64,000 nucleotides of DNA. It comes from Terrimonas_A sp051954695 (lineage in GTDB: Bacteria; Bacteroidota; Bacteroidia; Chitinophagales; Chitinophagaceae). The translations under genes and the position numbers were made by a program. Position 1 is the stretch's first letter. The number at the start of each line of letters is the position of its first letter. Shown here in pieces: positions 16,452-25,599 of this stretch. Location of the stretch: positions 62,001 to 126,000 of the forward strand of contig JBQCHL010000028.1 of assembly GCA_051954695.1 (NCBI GenBank), read 5' to 3'. The notes under the pieces are model-generated. The model had not been told where the DNA came from and made no database searches. It saw only the letters and a program-made list of their open reading frames with translations.

Positions 16452-16519
16452 ATCCTTTGAAACCCGCTACAGCACTGTGTTTCACAGAACACCCGCTGAA
16501 ATGCAGGCGGGTAAAGGAT
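16452..16519. other. Structured intergenic element between HU and the DUF4286-like gene
   Basis: Composite dyad: ATCCTTT (16452-16458) and ACCCGC (16462-16467) pair with GCGGGT-AAAGGAT (16507-16519), enclosing a perfect CTGTG-TTT-CACAG hairpin (16475-16487). A second ACCCGC at 16491-16496 can pair with the same GCGGGT, so two folds compete. It is not coding in any obvious frame. It could be the terminator of the minus-strand gene upstream, a REP-like unit or a small structured RNA. The rest of 16284-16579 shows only the HU promoter. Confidence 0.5.
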
Positions 16520-16579
16520 TCCAGAGGAATATACAATTGTTTTTGAACCGGCAAAATTAATAATTAATGTTTTGCACAC

Positions 16580-16906
16580 TCAATTCACAACCTGCAGCAC
16601 TGATCGGAAAGAGATAACATTACTACCCCATTTTGCAAGAGCTGTTTTTCTTTTTTCTTCAGAAAACTCTTCGATATAACGATTGTATAATGCTTTGCTT
16701 TCTGAAAAAAATTGTACAGCATATGTCGGCCCTTCTGTTTCATCCACCTCAATTAAACGCAAAATAACAGCACGGGTAAAACATCCTGTACCAACAATAT
16801 CCGGAATATGCTCTTCCTTCATCCATTGAAGCCATTTTTCTGCAACCGGTTCTGCTACTTTGGTGGTTACATTGTAAACAATGGCTTCCTTGATTCCTGA
16901 GCTCAT
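16580..16906 (-). CDS. DUF4286-like small protein
   Basis: 108 residues. The sequence AIVYNVTTKVAEPVAEKWLQ, WMKEEHIPDIVGTGCF and YAVQFFSESKALYNRYIEEF matches the look of the DUF4286 family of small Bacteroidota proteins, a ferredoxin-like alpha/beta fold of unknown role. No signal peptide or membrane segment. Separated from xth by about 45 bases on the same strand. Confidence 0.7.
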   Translation of the reverse strand: MSSGIKEAIVYNVTTKVAEPVAEKWLQWMKEEHIPDIVGTGCFTRAVILRLIEVDETEGPTYAVQFFSESKALYNRYIEEFSEEKRKTALAKWGSNVISFRSVLQVVN

Positions 16907-16950
16907 GAATAACGGTGTTTAAACTTTTAAACTATGAAACAATTATATTA

Positions 16951-17718
16951 TTATGGTTTCAGTTCCAGGTACACCGGGCAATGATCAGAATGTTTGATAT
17001 CCGGATAGATCTCTGCTGTTACCAGGTTTTTCTTAAGCGGTGCGGTTACATTGATATAATCGATCCGCCAGCCTTTATTGTTCAGCCTTACAGAAGGAAA
17101 ACGCTGACTCCACCAACTGTAGCGGTGAGGTTCCGGATGGAATTCCCTGAAAGTATCAACCCAGCCGCTGTCGAGGAACTTGCTCATCCATTCCCTTTCT
17201 TCAGGCAGGAAACCCGATGATTTTTTATTGCCTTTCGGATCATGGATATCAATTTCCTTATGTGCGATATTATAATCACCGCAAACGATCAGCTTGGGAT
17301 ATTTTTTCTTCAGTTTATCGAGATATGTATAAAATTCATCCAGCCATACATATTTATAGCCCTGCCGCTCATCGCCACTGGTGCCTGAAGGGAAATAGGC
17401 ATTGATCAGCCGGACATCACCGAAATCAAGCTGTATCACTCTTCCTTCATCATCACTGATCTTATGCCCGGTACCATATTCCACGTTGTCTGGCTTGATC
17501 TTACTGAAAACAGCTACTCCGCTATATCCTTTTTTTTGTGCGCTGAACCAGTAATCCTCGTATTGAAGATCATTGAAGAGCTTGTAATTCACATTATCCT
17601 TTACTGCTTTGGTTTCCTGAATGCAAATAATATCTGCGGGATCGGTTTTCAACCATTCTATAAATCCTTTGTTAATGGCAGAGCGGATTCCATTAACATT
17701 ATAACTGATGATACGCAT
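16951..17718 (-). CDS. xth: Exodeoxyribonuclease III (ExoIII/AP endonuclease family)
   Basis: 255 residues. Family motifs in order: MRIISYNVNGIRSAINKGF, ICIQETKA (metal-binding Glu), YSGVAVFSK, VCGDYNIAH (GD-N), RRIDYINV-like WRIDYINVTAPL and the terminal KHSDHCPVYLEL (catalytic Asp-His). It cleaves abasic sites and 3' blocking groups in base excision repair. ATG 17718 gives the canonical MRIISYNVNG start. Confidence 0.95.
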   Translation of the reverse strand: MRIISYNVNGIRSAINKGFIEWLKTDPADIICIQETKAVKDNVNYKLFNDLQYEDYWFSAQKKGYSGVAVFSKIKPDNVEYGTGHKISDDEGRVIQLDFGDVRLINAYFPSGTSGDERQGYKYVWLDEFYTYLDKLKKKYPKLIVCGDYNIAHKEIDIHDPKGNKKSSGFLPEEREWMSKFLDSGWVDTFREFHPEPHRYSWWSQRFPSVRLNNKGWRIDYINVTAPLKKNLVTAEIYPDIKHSDHCPVYLELKP

Positions 17719-17826
17719 AGCTGCTTTATTTAATCATTCAAAGTACAGGATATTTTTACTCCTGCCCAAATCCATACTGTTTGGCCCGAAATGTTTTATT
17801 TTTAATTCTTTTTCAAAGTTCTTCTT

Positions 17827-18558
17827 ATGAGTGATACAGACAGAATCATACCTGCCAAAGAACATATTTTCCTGGATGGACCCAAGAGCCGGGGTTATGA
17901 ACTGGGGTTTGCCTTCCGGGTTTTCAGGCAATTTATTAAAGGGTTCCGGTGCCTGCATTTTATGGGTCCCTGCATTACTGTATTCGGTTCCGCACGTTTT
18001 AAAGAAGATCACCCTTATTACCAGCAGGCCCGGGAATTCGGTAAGCGGATCGCGGCCCTGGGCTTTACTACTATGACGGGTGGCGGCCCTGGTATTATGG
18101 AAGCAGCTAATCGTGGTGCTTATGAAAGCGGCGGCGTATCTGTTGGTTGTAATATCCAACTTCCTTTTGAGCAGAAAGAAAATCCCTATCTCCATAAATC
18201 CGTGACCTTCGAGCATTTTTTTGTACGAAAGGTGTTGCTCATTAAATATTCCTATGCATTCATCATTATGCCCGGTGGATTTGGCACAATGGATGAATTT
18301 TTTGAAACACTTACGCTGGTGCAAACCAAAACGATCACGCAGTTCCCTATTGTTTTATTCGGAAAGGAATACTATCGTGAATTGCTTGAAACCATCGAAG
18401 ACATGGCAAAAAAAGGCACTATCGCAAAAGAAGATATGGAACTGGTGCTGGTAACGGATGATATAGATGAGGCCATGGCACATATCCACAGCTATATTAC
18501 CACGAACTATAAAATAAAACCAAGAAAGCGGCTGTGGTGGCTGTTCGAGAAAAGATAA
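17827..18558 (+). CDS. LOG-family protein (TIGR00730-type Rossmann fold, nucleotide phosphoribohydrolase)
   Basis: 243 residues. The two LOG signatures are present: GGGPGIMEAAN at residues 85-95 and PGGFGTMDE at 149-157. Characterised family members remove ribose 5-phosphate from nucleoside monophosphates (cytokinin activation in plants; PpnN-like roles in bacteria). An N-terminal ~45-residue extension, compared with the smallest LOG proteins, is typical of the longer bacterial subgroup. Converges with the EamA-like gene; a GGGTAG/CTACCC hairpin sits between. Confidence 0.9.
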   Translation: MSDTDRIIPAKEHIFLDGPKSRGYELGFAFRVFRQFIKGFRCLHFMGPCITVFGSARFKEDHPYYQQAREFGKRIAALGFTTMTGGGPGIMEAANRGAYESGGVSVGCNIQLPFEQKENPYLHKSVTFEHFFVRKVLLIKYSYAFIIMPGGFGTMDEFFETLTLVQTKTITQFPIVLFGKEYYRELLETIEDMAKKGTIAKEDMELVLVTDDIDEAMAHIHSYITTNYKIKPRKRLWWLFEKR

Positions 18559-18569
18559 TGATAGCTGCA

Positions 18570-18588
18570 GGGTAGTAGCTACCTACCC
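18570..18588. terminator. Possible bidirectional hairpin between convergent genes
   Basis: GGGTAG (18570-18575) pairs with CTACCC (18583-18588) around TAGCTAC, midway between the LOG gene and the convergent EamA-like gene. Short stem and no T-run, so weak. Confidence 0.35.
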
Positions 18589-18613
18589 GGCTCTAGCGGC
18601 CAATTGCCCCCAT

Positions 18614-19027
18614 TTACTGTAATAAAATGATCGTCCCTGCAATGATCAGCGAAGCACCGGTAAGCACTTTCCAGTCAACCGGTTCTTTCAGGATAAGAAA
18701 AGACAGGCCAATGGCAATGGCTACGCTCAGTTTATCGATAGGGGCTACTTTTGAAACCGGCCCCTGCGCCAGGGCTTTGAAATAAAAGATCCAGGAAAGG
18801 CCTGTGGCTATACCGGAAAGACCGAGAAAAAGAAGGTTGGCTTTACTTAATTCTTTTACCTGTTTCAATTGCCCGCTGGCAAGAACAATTCCCCAGGCCA
18901 CAAACAACACAACCAGGGTACGTACAGCGGTAGCCACATTGGTATTGATCCCTTTCACCCCGATCTTGGCCAGTATGGCAGTCAGGGCTGCAAAAACGGC
19001 TGACAGCACAGCATATAACTTCCACAT
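18614..19027 (-). CDS. EamA/DMT-type half-transporter (single repeat, small membrane protein)
   Basis: 137 residues with four to five predicted transmembrane helices and the EamA pattern: AVFAALTAILAKIGVKGINT at the start, then LFLGLSGIATGLSWIFYFKA and the terminal WKVLTGASLIIAGTIILLQ. Most EamA proteins have two such repeats (~280-300 residues), while this is a natural one-repeat version that must dimerise. Substrate unknown. Divergent from the SemiSWEET gene. Confidence 0.85.
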   Translation of the reverse strand: MWKLYAVLSAVFAALTAILAKIGVKGINTNVATAVRTLVVLFVAWGIVLASGQLKQVKELSKANLLFLGLSGIATGLSWIFYFKALAQGPVSKVAPIDKLSVAIAIGLSFLILKEPVDWKVLTGASLIIAGTIILLQ

Positions 19028-19093
19028 AATTTAGGGTTTGTAGGATATAAATTTATAGAATTGGGTTATACCTCCGGGCAACGTTTTTTTATG

Positions 19094-19101
19094 TAGGTTT
19101 G
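19094..19101 (+). promoter_or_regulatory. Promoter -7 element of the SemiSWEET operon
   Basis: TAGGTTTG matches TAnnTTTG and precedes ATG 19129 by 27 bases, with a T-run (GTTTTTTT) upstream as candidate -33. Confidence 0.45.
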
Positions 19102-19128
19102 CCCGCCATCATCACCAAGCCAACCATT

Positions 19129-19383
19129 ATGTCAGTAGATGTGCTGGGTTATATTGCAGGTGCCATCACCGCATTGACCTTTTTGCCGCAAGTGATCAAA
19201 ACCTGGAGAGAGAAATCTGCCAGGGATATTTCACTGTTGATGTTCCTGATTGCTGCCGCCAATGAAATACTGTGGATCATTTATGGAGCAGTGCTGGATA
19301 ATTGGGTAATTATCCTTACTAACGCAGTTGTTCTTGCCATGTCATTAACAATGATTTTTCTCAAACTTCGATATAATAAATAA
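19129..19383 (+). CDS. SemiSWEET-family sugar transporter
   Basis: 84 residues from ATG 19129 (MSVDVLGYIAGAITALTFLP). Three transmembrane helices and the PQ-loop signature LTFLPQVIKTWREKSARDIS, with the second-helix NEILWIIYG Asn/Trp. SemiSWEETs dimerise to carry mono- or disaccharides. Its TAA overlaps the ATG of the next gene by one base (TAATG), so the pair is translationally coupled. Confidence 0.92.
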   Translation: MSVDVLGYIAGAITALTFLPQVIKTWREKSARDISLLMFLIAAANEILWIIYGAVLDNWVIILTNAVVLAMSLTMIFLKLRYNK

Positions 19384-20000
19384 TGAGCCGGATCACTACG
19401 ATTATTTTTGATTTGGGAGGTGTGCTGGTCGACTGGAATCCTAATTACGTATATCACGACACTTATTTCGAGAGTCCTGAAAAACGCAAGTATTTTTTCG
19501 AAAATATCTGTACCAGCGACTGGAATGAGGAGCAGGATGCCGGCCGTTCTTATGTGGAAGCCACCCAGGAGTTGGTAGAGAAATTCCCCGAATGGGAACA
19601 GCAGATCCGCGACTATTACGGCCGCTGGTCGGATATGTTGAAAGCTCCGATCCCCGCCACCGTGGAAGTGCTGAAGAAACTGAAAGAAACCGGGAAATAC
19701 AAGATCTATGCTTTGACCAACTGGCATGCCGGCCTTTTTGATGTTGCGCTTGCCCGGTACAACTTCCTGCATTGGTTTGATGGCAGGGTTGTGAGCGGTG
19801 AAGAAAAAACCAGGAAACCATTCCCGGAATTTTACCAGCGCCTGCTGACCCGCTACCAGGTGAAGCCGGAAGAAGCTATTTTTATTGACGACAACCTCCG
19901 GAATGTGAAATCGGCAGAAGAACTGGGCATCCGGTCCATTCATTTTACAAGTGCCGGGGAACTGGTAAAAGAACTCGAAAGATTGCATATATTACCATAA
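19383..20000 (+). CDS. HAD-superfamily hydrolase (subfamily IA, YihX-like phosphatase)
   Basis: 205 residues. Motif I is FDLGGVLVDW (nucleophile Asp10), motif II YALTNW (Thr), motif III K-P around EKTRKPFPEFY, motif IV IFIDDN. The second Asp of the usual DxD is replaced by Gly, which is normal for YihX-like sugar-phosphate phosphatases. Overlaps the SemiSWEET stop by one base, suggesting a joint role in sugar or sugar-phosphate handling (inference). Confidence 0.9.
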   Translation: MSRITTIIFDLGGVLVDWNPNYVYHDTYFESPEKRKYFFENICTSDWNEEQDAGRSYVEATQELVEKFPEWEQQIRDYYGRWSDMLKAPIPATVEVLKKLKETGKYKIYALTNWHAGLFDVALARYNFLHWFDGRVVSGEEKTRKPFPEFYQRLLTRYQVKPEEAIFIDDNLRNVKSAEELGIRSIHFTSAGELVKELERLHILP

Positions 20001-20010
20001 TATCAACGCC

Positions 20011-20508
20011 ATGGACAACAATCAACAACACACCTCCGAAGTCGAATCAATTTTTTCTGAAGAAATGCACAACCTCGTCCAGTACGAGCAGGCAACGAAA
20101 GGACAACGCGCAGTGAACCTGATCATTGACAATATCCTGATGCGTTTTGGATTAACTTATGTCACCGGCACAGCGGTGGGTTATCTCCTGGGTTCTCTTT
20201 TCCCTGAATACACACTGCGAATCGTTCAGGATTCAGATAACCTGGACCTTTTACTTATCGGATATATAGTAGCCATCTTCAACTATCTTATCTATTACAC
20301 TATTTGTGAAAAAGCCTTCAGAGGCTATACATTAGGTAAGTTACTTACCGGCACCAGGGCCATACGCCAGGATGGAGGCGAGCTTACATTTAAGGATGCT
20401 TTTCTCCGTAGCCTGTCACGCCTTGTTCCTTTTGAAGCATTCAGTGGTTTTGGCGACAGCCCCTGGCATGATAGCTGGACAAAGACCACTGTTGTAAAAT
20501 CCCGCTGA
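20011..20508 (+). CDS. RDD-family membrane protein
   Basis: 165 residues. The RDD signature is present in variant form: RAVNLIIDNILMRF (first helix with Asp), then YIVAIFNYLIYYTICEKAFR, TLGKLLTGTRAIRQDG and AFLRSLSRLVPFEAF. Three membrane helices. Function of such proteins is poorly known; some act in ion transport. Ten bases after the HAD gene, so probably part of the same operon. Confidence 0.85.
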   Translation: MDNNQQHTSEVESIFSEEMHNLVQYEQATKGQRAVNLIIDNILMRFGLTYVTGTAVGYLLGSLFPEYTLRIVQDSDNLDLLLIGYIVAIFNYLIYYTICEKAFRGYTLGKLLTGTRAIRQDGGELTFKDAFLRSLSRLVPFEAFSGFGDSPWHDSWTKTTVVKSR

Positions 20509-20572
20509 TCCTGTTATCCGTATTGTATGAAAACCGCTTAAGGCCTTATAAAATTAAAGGCCCATACAGGAT

Positions 20573-23500
20573 ATGAAGCGTACTATCAAAAACATTGTTT
20601 TCAAAACAGCAAAGATCACCGGGATCGCTGTTGGTTCTTTATTACTTATTCTTTTTCTTTTACCATATATTCTTCCCGATACTATTACAACCAAGGTGAA
20701 GCAACTGGTAAATAGGTCCATTAACGGGGAGGTTAATTTTTCCAAAGCGCGTCTTTCATTTTTCAATCACTTCCCTGCGCTGACAATGAGTTTGCATGAT
20801 TTTTCGCTGAAGGGATCAGCGCCCTATCAGAAAGACACTTTGCTGGCAGCTAATGAAGTAGCATTTGGCATTAATATCCTGGCATTGATAAAAGGCGATA
20901 TCGAGGTAGACCAGTTCTTTATCACCAAAGGAAAGATCAATGTGCTTGTAAATGAAAAAGGAGAAGCCAATTACAATGTTTATCAATCGGCTTCCTCTTC
21001 CGGCAGCAGCAGTTCTGGTGAAGACACTACAACAGCCCTGGAGATCAAAAGGATCGTTATCGAAAAAACCGATCTGCTGTATGATGATCTTTCTTCTGCC
21101 ATGCTGATCAAAGCAAAGGGATTGAACTATACTGGACGAGGTGATCTCAGCAAAGCTGTTTTTGATCTTACCAGCCATCTCACCGTAGATAGTTTTGATC
21201 TGTATTATGACAAGTATCCTTACGTGATGCAGAAAAAGCTCAATGCTGATCTGCTTACCAGTATCAACACGAACTCGCTTGCCTTACGTTTCCCCAAAAA
21301 CAGGCTGCATATCAATAAGCTGCCGATGGATTTCAATGGCAGCTTCGATTTTCTCAACAATGGATATGATATGAATTTCCAGTTGAGCAGCGCTGATGCC
21401 GACCTGGATGATGTGATGTCTGCATTGCCACCACAATACCAGGGCTGGCTGACCAAAACAAACATTAAGGGGAAGGCGGATATAAAAGCTGACCTCAAGG
21501 GAAAGTATATTGTCTCTACCGACAGTATGCCTGATCTTTCGTTCGACATGCAGGTGCGCAAAGGATCCATCGCGTATGATAAAGCGCCGGTGGCATTGAG
21601 CAATCTTTATCTCGACATGGATTATCGCCTGCCCCTGTTGAATATGGAAAAGCAGGAACTGAAAGTGGATTCTGCTTTTTTCAATGTAGGTAAGGATTAT
21701 TTCAGCACTGTGCTGGATTTAAAAGGTTTTTCAGCTCCGTATATAAAAGCAAAAGCCAACAGTACGCTCGATCTTGCTACACTCGACAGGGCATTGGGCC
21801 TGGCAGATTATGATCTGAAAGGAAAACTGAACCTTCAGTTTTCCGCCAATGGTCAATATGCAACCGGGCAAAATCCGGCCAAACTCCGGAAAGACATTAT
21901 TGTAACAAGCATTCCTGCATTTACACTCAATTCTTCCCTGGAAAACGGTTATATCCATTATACACCTTTGCCAAAACCGGTAGAAAAGCTTGGGTTTAAC
22001 CTGCAGGTGAATTGCCCGGATAATAATTATCGCCATACAAGCATACAGCTCGAAAACCTGGATGCAAAAGTGCTGAACAATTATGTGAAAGGTTTTCTGA
22101 AGATCAGGAATGCTGCCGATTTTCCGGTGGATGCAGAGCTGGATGCAATGATCAATCTCCCGGATATTGCACAATTCTACCCGCTCGATAGTATGCAGAT
22201 CGAAGGTAAACTGGCAATGAAACTACACTCAAACGGACAGTATATTCCGGCTAAAAAGATCTTCCCTAAAACAGAAGCAGTGCTAAAACTGGAGAATGCC
22301 CTGCTTCGTACTAAATATTATCCTGCTCCTATCCAAAAGATACAGGTAGATGCTACAATAGCTAACAAGGAAGGTACCTTCCGCGACCTGGCAGTCGATA
22401 TTAAGCCAATCTCCTTTGAATTTGAAGGCAAACCATTCCTTGTAAAAGCTGACCTGCACAACCTGGAGAACCTCCATTATGATATTGTATCAAAAGGAGA
22501 GATAGATCTGGGAAGGATATATAAAGTGTTTGCGCAGCAAGGGCTGGATGTGAAAGGGACCATTGAAACAGATCTTTCGCTTAAAGGAAACGAAGCAGAT
22601 GCAATGGCACAACGCTTCAGCCGGTTGAATAACAGGGGCACGCTGAAAGTGAACAATATCGTGGTATCAACAGATATCTACCCGCAGCCATTCTTTATTG
22701 ACCGTGGGTGGTTCCGTTTTCAGCAAGACCAGATGAAGTTTGAATCTTTCAATGCCCGCTATGGCAGTTCTGTGATAGCGTTGAATGGTTCTTTATTCAA
22801 CGTGTTCCGTTACCTGGCAGGGCATGGGGCTTTGCAGGGGAAATTCAATCTTAATTCCGATCATCTTTTACTAGATGAGTGGATGGCATTCAATACAACG
22901 ACTGACCCGTCTGTAAAAGTTACTGCTCCTGCTGCAAGCAGGGGTGTTGTGCTTTTGCCGGCTGACCTTGATCTGCAATTGAACGCAGCAGTAAAGAATG
23001 TTGATTACAATACACTCCGTTTAACCGATGTAAAAGGGAATGTGCAGATACAGGACGGTCAGTTAAAAATAGAAAAGACAGGTTTTACCATGGCTGGCGC
23101 CAGCACATCCATGGATGCAACGTATAAAAGCCTTTTGCCGGATAAAGCATTCTTTACTTATCATATCACGATGAACGATTTTGATGTGAAGAGGATGTAT
23201 AAGGAAGTGGGATTATTCCGTGAGCTGGCACCGGCCGCAGGCAAGGCAGAAGGTGTTATTTCTGTTGATTACAACCTGGAAGGTAAACTGAATGCCGATA
23301 TGTATCCCATCATGCCGTCGTTGAAAGGTGAAGGCGTGCTGTCGATAAAAAAAGTAAAGATGAAGGGATTCCGTTTGTTTTCTGCAATGGGCAGATCAAC
23401 CGGCAAGGATGGATTGAATGACCCTGACCTTAGCAAGATCAATTTCAAAACAAAGATCCAGAATAATGTTGTAACGCTGGAGAAGACCAAAATCAAAGTG

Positions 23501-23707
23501 GCAGGTTTCCGGCTTCGCTTGCAGGGGCAAACAAGCCTGGATGGTAAACTGAAACTAAAATGCCGGCTTGGCCTGCCGCCATTTGGTATCATTGGCATCC
23601 CGATGAATATTACAGGAACAGGCCAGAACCCACGGATAAAATTGGGGAAAGGAGATGAATTGCCTTTGGAAGAACAGAAGGAAGAAACAGAAGATGTAGA
23701 TAATTAA
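20573..23707 (+). CDS. AsmA-family outer-membrane biogenesis protein
   Basis: 1,044 residues. One N-terminal signal-anchor (about 15-33, GIAVGSLLLILFLLPYILP), then a long periplasmic beta-rich body characteristic of AsmA/TamB-like repeating-groove proteins, with NFSKARLSFFNHFPALTMSL and a C-terminal AsmA_2-like end (KLKLKCRLGLPPFGIIGIPM). Bacterial AsmA-like proteins are bridge-like carriers for phospholipid transport between membranes. Convergent with the LytTR regulator gene. Confidence 0.85.
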   Translation: MKRTIKNIVFKTAKITGIAVGSLLLILFLLPYILPDTITTKVKQLVNRSINGEVNFSKARLSFFNHFPALTMSLHDFSLKGSAPYQKDTLLAANEVAFGINILALIKGDIEVDQFFITKGKINVLVNEKGEANYNVYQSASSSGSSSSGEDTTTALEIKRIVIEKTDLLYDDLSSAMLIKAKGLNYTGRGDLSKAVFDLTSHLTVDSFDLYYDKYPYVMQKKLNADLLTSINTNSLALRFPKNRLHINKLPMDFNGSFDFLNNGYDMNFQLSSADADLDDVMSALPPQYQGWLTKTNIKGKADIKADLKGKYIVSTDSMPDLSFDMQVRKGSIAYDKAPVALSNLYLDMDYRLPLLNMEKQELKVDSAFFNVGKDYFSTVLDLKGFSAPYIKAKANSTLDLATLDRALGLADYDLKGKLNLQFSANGQYATGQNPAKLRKDIIVTSIPAFTLNSSLENGYIHYTPLPKPVEKLGFNLQVNCPDNNYRHTSIQLENLDAKVLNNYVKGFLKIRNAADFPVDAELDAMINLPDIAQFYPLDSMQIEGKLAMKLHSNGQYIPAKKIFPKTEAVLKLENALLRTKYYPAPIQKIQVDATIANKEGTFRDLAVDIKPISFEFEGKPFLVKADLHNLENLHYDIVSKGEIDLGRIYKVFAQQGLDVKGTIETDLSLKGNEADAMAQRFSRLNNRGTLKVNNIVVSTDIYPQPFFIDRGWFRFQQDQMKFESFNARYGSSVIALNGSLFNVFRYLAGHGALQGKFNLNSDHLLLDEWMAFNTTTDPSVKVTAPAASRGVVLLPADLDLQLNAAVKNVDYNTLRLTDVKGNVQIQDGQLKIEKTGFTMAGASTSMDATYKSLLPDKAFFTYHITMNDFDVKRMYKEVGLFRELAPAAGKAEGVISVDYNLEGKLNADMYPIMPSLKGEGVLSIKKVKMKGFRLFSAMGRSTGKDGLNDPDLSKINFKTKIQNNVVTLEKTKIKVAGFRLRLQGQTSLDGKLKLKCRLGLPPFGIIGIPMNITGTGQNPRIKLGKGDELPLEEQKEETEDVDN

Positions 23708-23712
23708 ACCGG

Positions 23713-24411
23713 TCAGTTAACAGAAAGTCTTTTCCAGAAATTATCGAGATAGGTTTCGCCTACAGGTAAATAGGTTCCCTGTATTACTACTCTTTTTCTT
23801 TCAATAGAGCTGATCTTATCCAGTGCGATGATATAGGATTTATGTATCCGCAGAAAGTCTTTTCCATCCAGTGCTTCTTCAAAACTGCGAAGGCTCTGAA
23901 GGGTCAGTATTTTACCTGAAGAGATCGTATGAATGGCTACATAATCGCGGAGGCTCTCAAAATAGAGGATATCTCTCAATTCAATTTTGATGACGCGGTA
24001 TTCTGATTTGACGAAGATATAATCAGGTTTAGCTGCTTCAGCGACGGGTTTGCCCTGACTGATCCTTTCCCGAGCCTTCTGAACGGCCGTCATGAACCGT
24101 TCAAGCGAGAATGGTTTTAACAGGTAATCCACCACATCATGATCAAAAGCCTGGAGGGCATATTCCTCGTAAGCAGTAGTAAGGATGATCTTACATTTTC
24201 CATTCAGTACTTTCATGAATTGAATACCGGTAAGTTCCGGCATTTGAATATCCAGGAAAATAAGATCTGCTTCACCGTTTTGTGCCAGTTGCAAACCGGC
24301 AAATGCATCGCTGCCGGCCATTATTATTTCCAGGTCAGGGATTTTGACAGCATAGTCCTTCAATAATTTTACTGCCAGCGGTTCATCATCTATGATAAGG
24401 CATTTTATCAT
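23713..24411 (-). CDS. LytTR-type response regulator
   Basis: 232 residues. Receiver domain with acidic pocket Asp8/Asp9, phosphoacceptor Asp54 (LIFLDIQMPELTG) and the conserved Lys in VDYLLKPFSLERF. C-terminal LytTR DNA-binding domain (about 135-230: VKSEYRVIKIELRDILYFES, FLRIHKSYIIALDKISSIE). Lies 10 bases after a LytS-like kinase gene and is its evident partner. Confidence 0.95.
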   Translation of the reverse strand: MIKCLIIDDEPLAVKLLKDYAVKIPDLEIIMAGSDAFAGLQLAQNGEADLIFLDIQMPELTGIQFMKVLNGKCKIILTTAYEEYALQAFDHDVVDYLLKPFSLERFMTAVQKARERISQGKPVAEAAKPDYIFVKSEYRVIKIELRDILYFESLRDYVAIHTISSGKILTLQSLRSFEEALDGKDFLRIHKSYIIALDKISSIERKRVVIQGTYLPVGETYLDNFWKRLSVN

Positions 24412-24421
24412 CGGGATAAAA

Positions 24422-25435
24422 TTAAAAGAATAGCTTTAATTGTGCGGTGAAGGACCCGTTTTCTGTTTTAGTTTCCAACTCATGCCTGCCGGGATAAAGA
24501 AGCTCCAGCCGTCTCTTTACATTATCAAGCCCAATGCCTCCGGAATCATCCTTATTCTGATGCCCGATGCGATTGCAGATAGTGAATTGCAGGGAATTGC
24601 CCGACACAGCAAGCATGATCTTTAAGGGGTCATTCCGGAAATCGCCATGCTTAAAAGCATTTTCTATAAAAGGAATGAGAAGGTAAGGAGGGATAAGAAG
24701 GATGCTTGTATCACCTTCAAGTGTCAACTGCACCGGGACCTCATAATCAAAACGGAGCTTTTGCAGGGTAATAAAATTCTGGATATAATTCCACTCCTTG
24801 CTTACAGGTACCATTTCCTTCTTTTCATACAGCATATAACGCATCAGGTCTGATAACTGAAGCATGGCAGCAGGTGCTTTGGGTGATTTTTCATACACCA
24901 ACGAATAAATATTGTTTAGGGTATTAAAAAGGAAATGAGGATTGATCTGGGAACGCAGGAACTGAAGCTCTGCTTCCTTGTTCTGTTGTATCAGCATAGC
25001 CTGTTTTTTCTGGTTACCGATCTGCATATCCAGTAAAAAAAGCAGGAACCCTATGATGATATAAACGGAAGCAACATAAATATTATCAAGAACGTAATAC
25101 AGGAATGACAGTTTCTCGGGATAATTCCTTGCTCCGAGCAGGACGGGATATAATTTCTCTTCAATGGAATAGCGTAATAAAACACATAAAATAATCAGGC
25201 CAGCAATGGCTAATGCAAAGCGAAGATGTTTTTTAGAGAGAAAATACCTGCTGCAGATATAATGCATCAGGGCCATGGTGATGCCTGCGTAAATGAGTTG
25301 AGAAATATTAAAAATATTAAACGCTTCCTTTAGGTGAATCGCCCGGTTGAGTTTAACAGTATTGATGATATCAGGCCCCCAGATCATAATGAAAAGGGTG
25401 AAGCAGTAACAAAGTATACGCTGGCGTTTCGTCAT
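24422..25435 (-). CDS. LytS/YehU-type sensor histidine kinase (His_kinase family)
   Basis: 337 residues from ATG 25435 (MTKRQRILCYCF); an in-frame ATG 48 bases upstream gives a less likely longer form. Four to five N-terminal membrane helices (about 5-140), then the His_kinase signature QFLRSQINPHFLFNTLNNIY with the phosphoacceptor His, and an ATPase part with PFIENAFKHG and SGGIGLDNVKRRLELLYPG. It signals to the adjacent LytTR regulator. No extracellular sensor domain, so it probably senses the membrane or an associated protein. Confidence 0.95.
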   Translation of the reverse strand: MTKRQRILCYCFTLFIMIWGPDIINTVKLNRAIHLKEAFNIFNISQLIYAGITMALMHYICSRYFLSKKHLRFALAIAGLIILCVLLRYSIEEKLYPVLLGARNYPEKLSFLYYVLDNIYVASVYIIIGFLLFLLDMQIGNQKKQAMLIQQNKEAELQFLRSQINPHFLFNTLNNIYSLVYEKSPKAPAAMLQLSDLMRYMLYEKKEMVPVSKEWNYIQNFITLQKLRFDYEVPVQLTLEGDTSILLIPPYLLIPFIENAFKHGDFRNDPLKIMLAVSGNSLQFTICNRIGHQNKDDSGGIGLDNVKRRLELLYPGRHELETKTENGSFTAQLKLFF

Positions 25436-25599
25436 GCTACTAAAATAGGCGAATGATGCTGGTAAGAAAAGGTTTGTCTGCAAATCCCTGCTTTTTATCT
25501 GCGATCCTGTAGCCAGGGATTGGCAGATAGATAACCGGGATTGGTAGATCGCGGTTGCTTAGGTTGTGTTTGCAGGCAAATTTTGAGAAAAATTTATTT

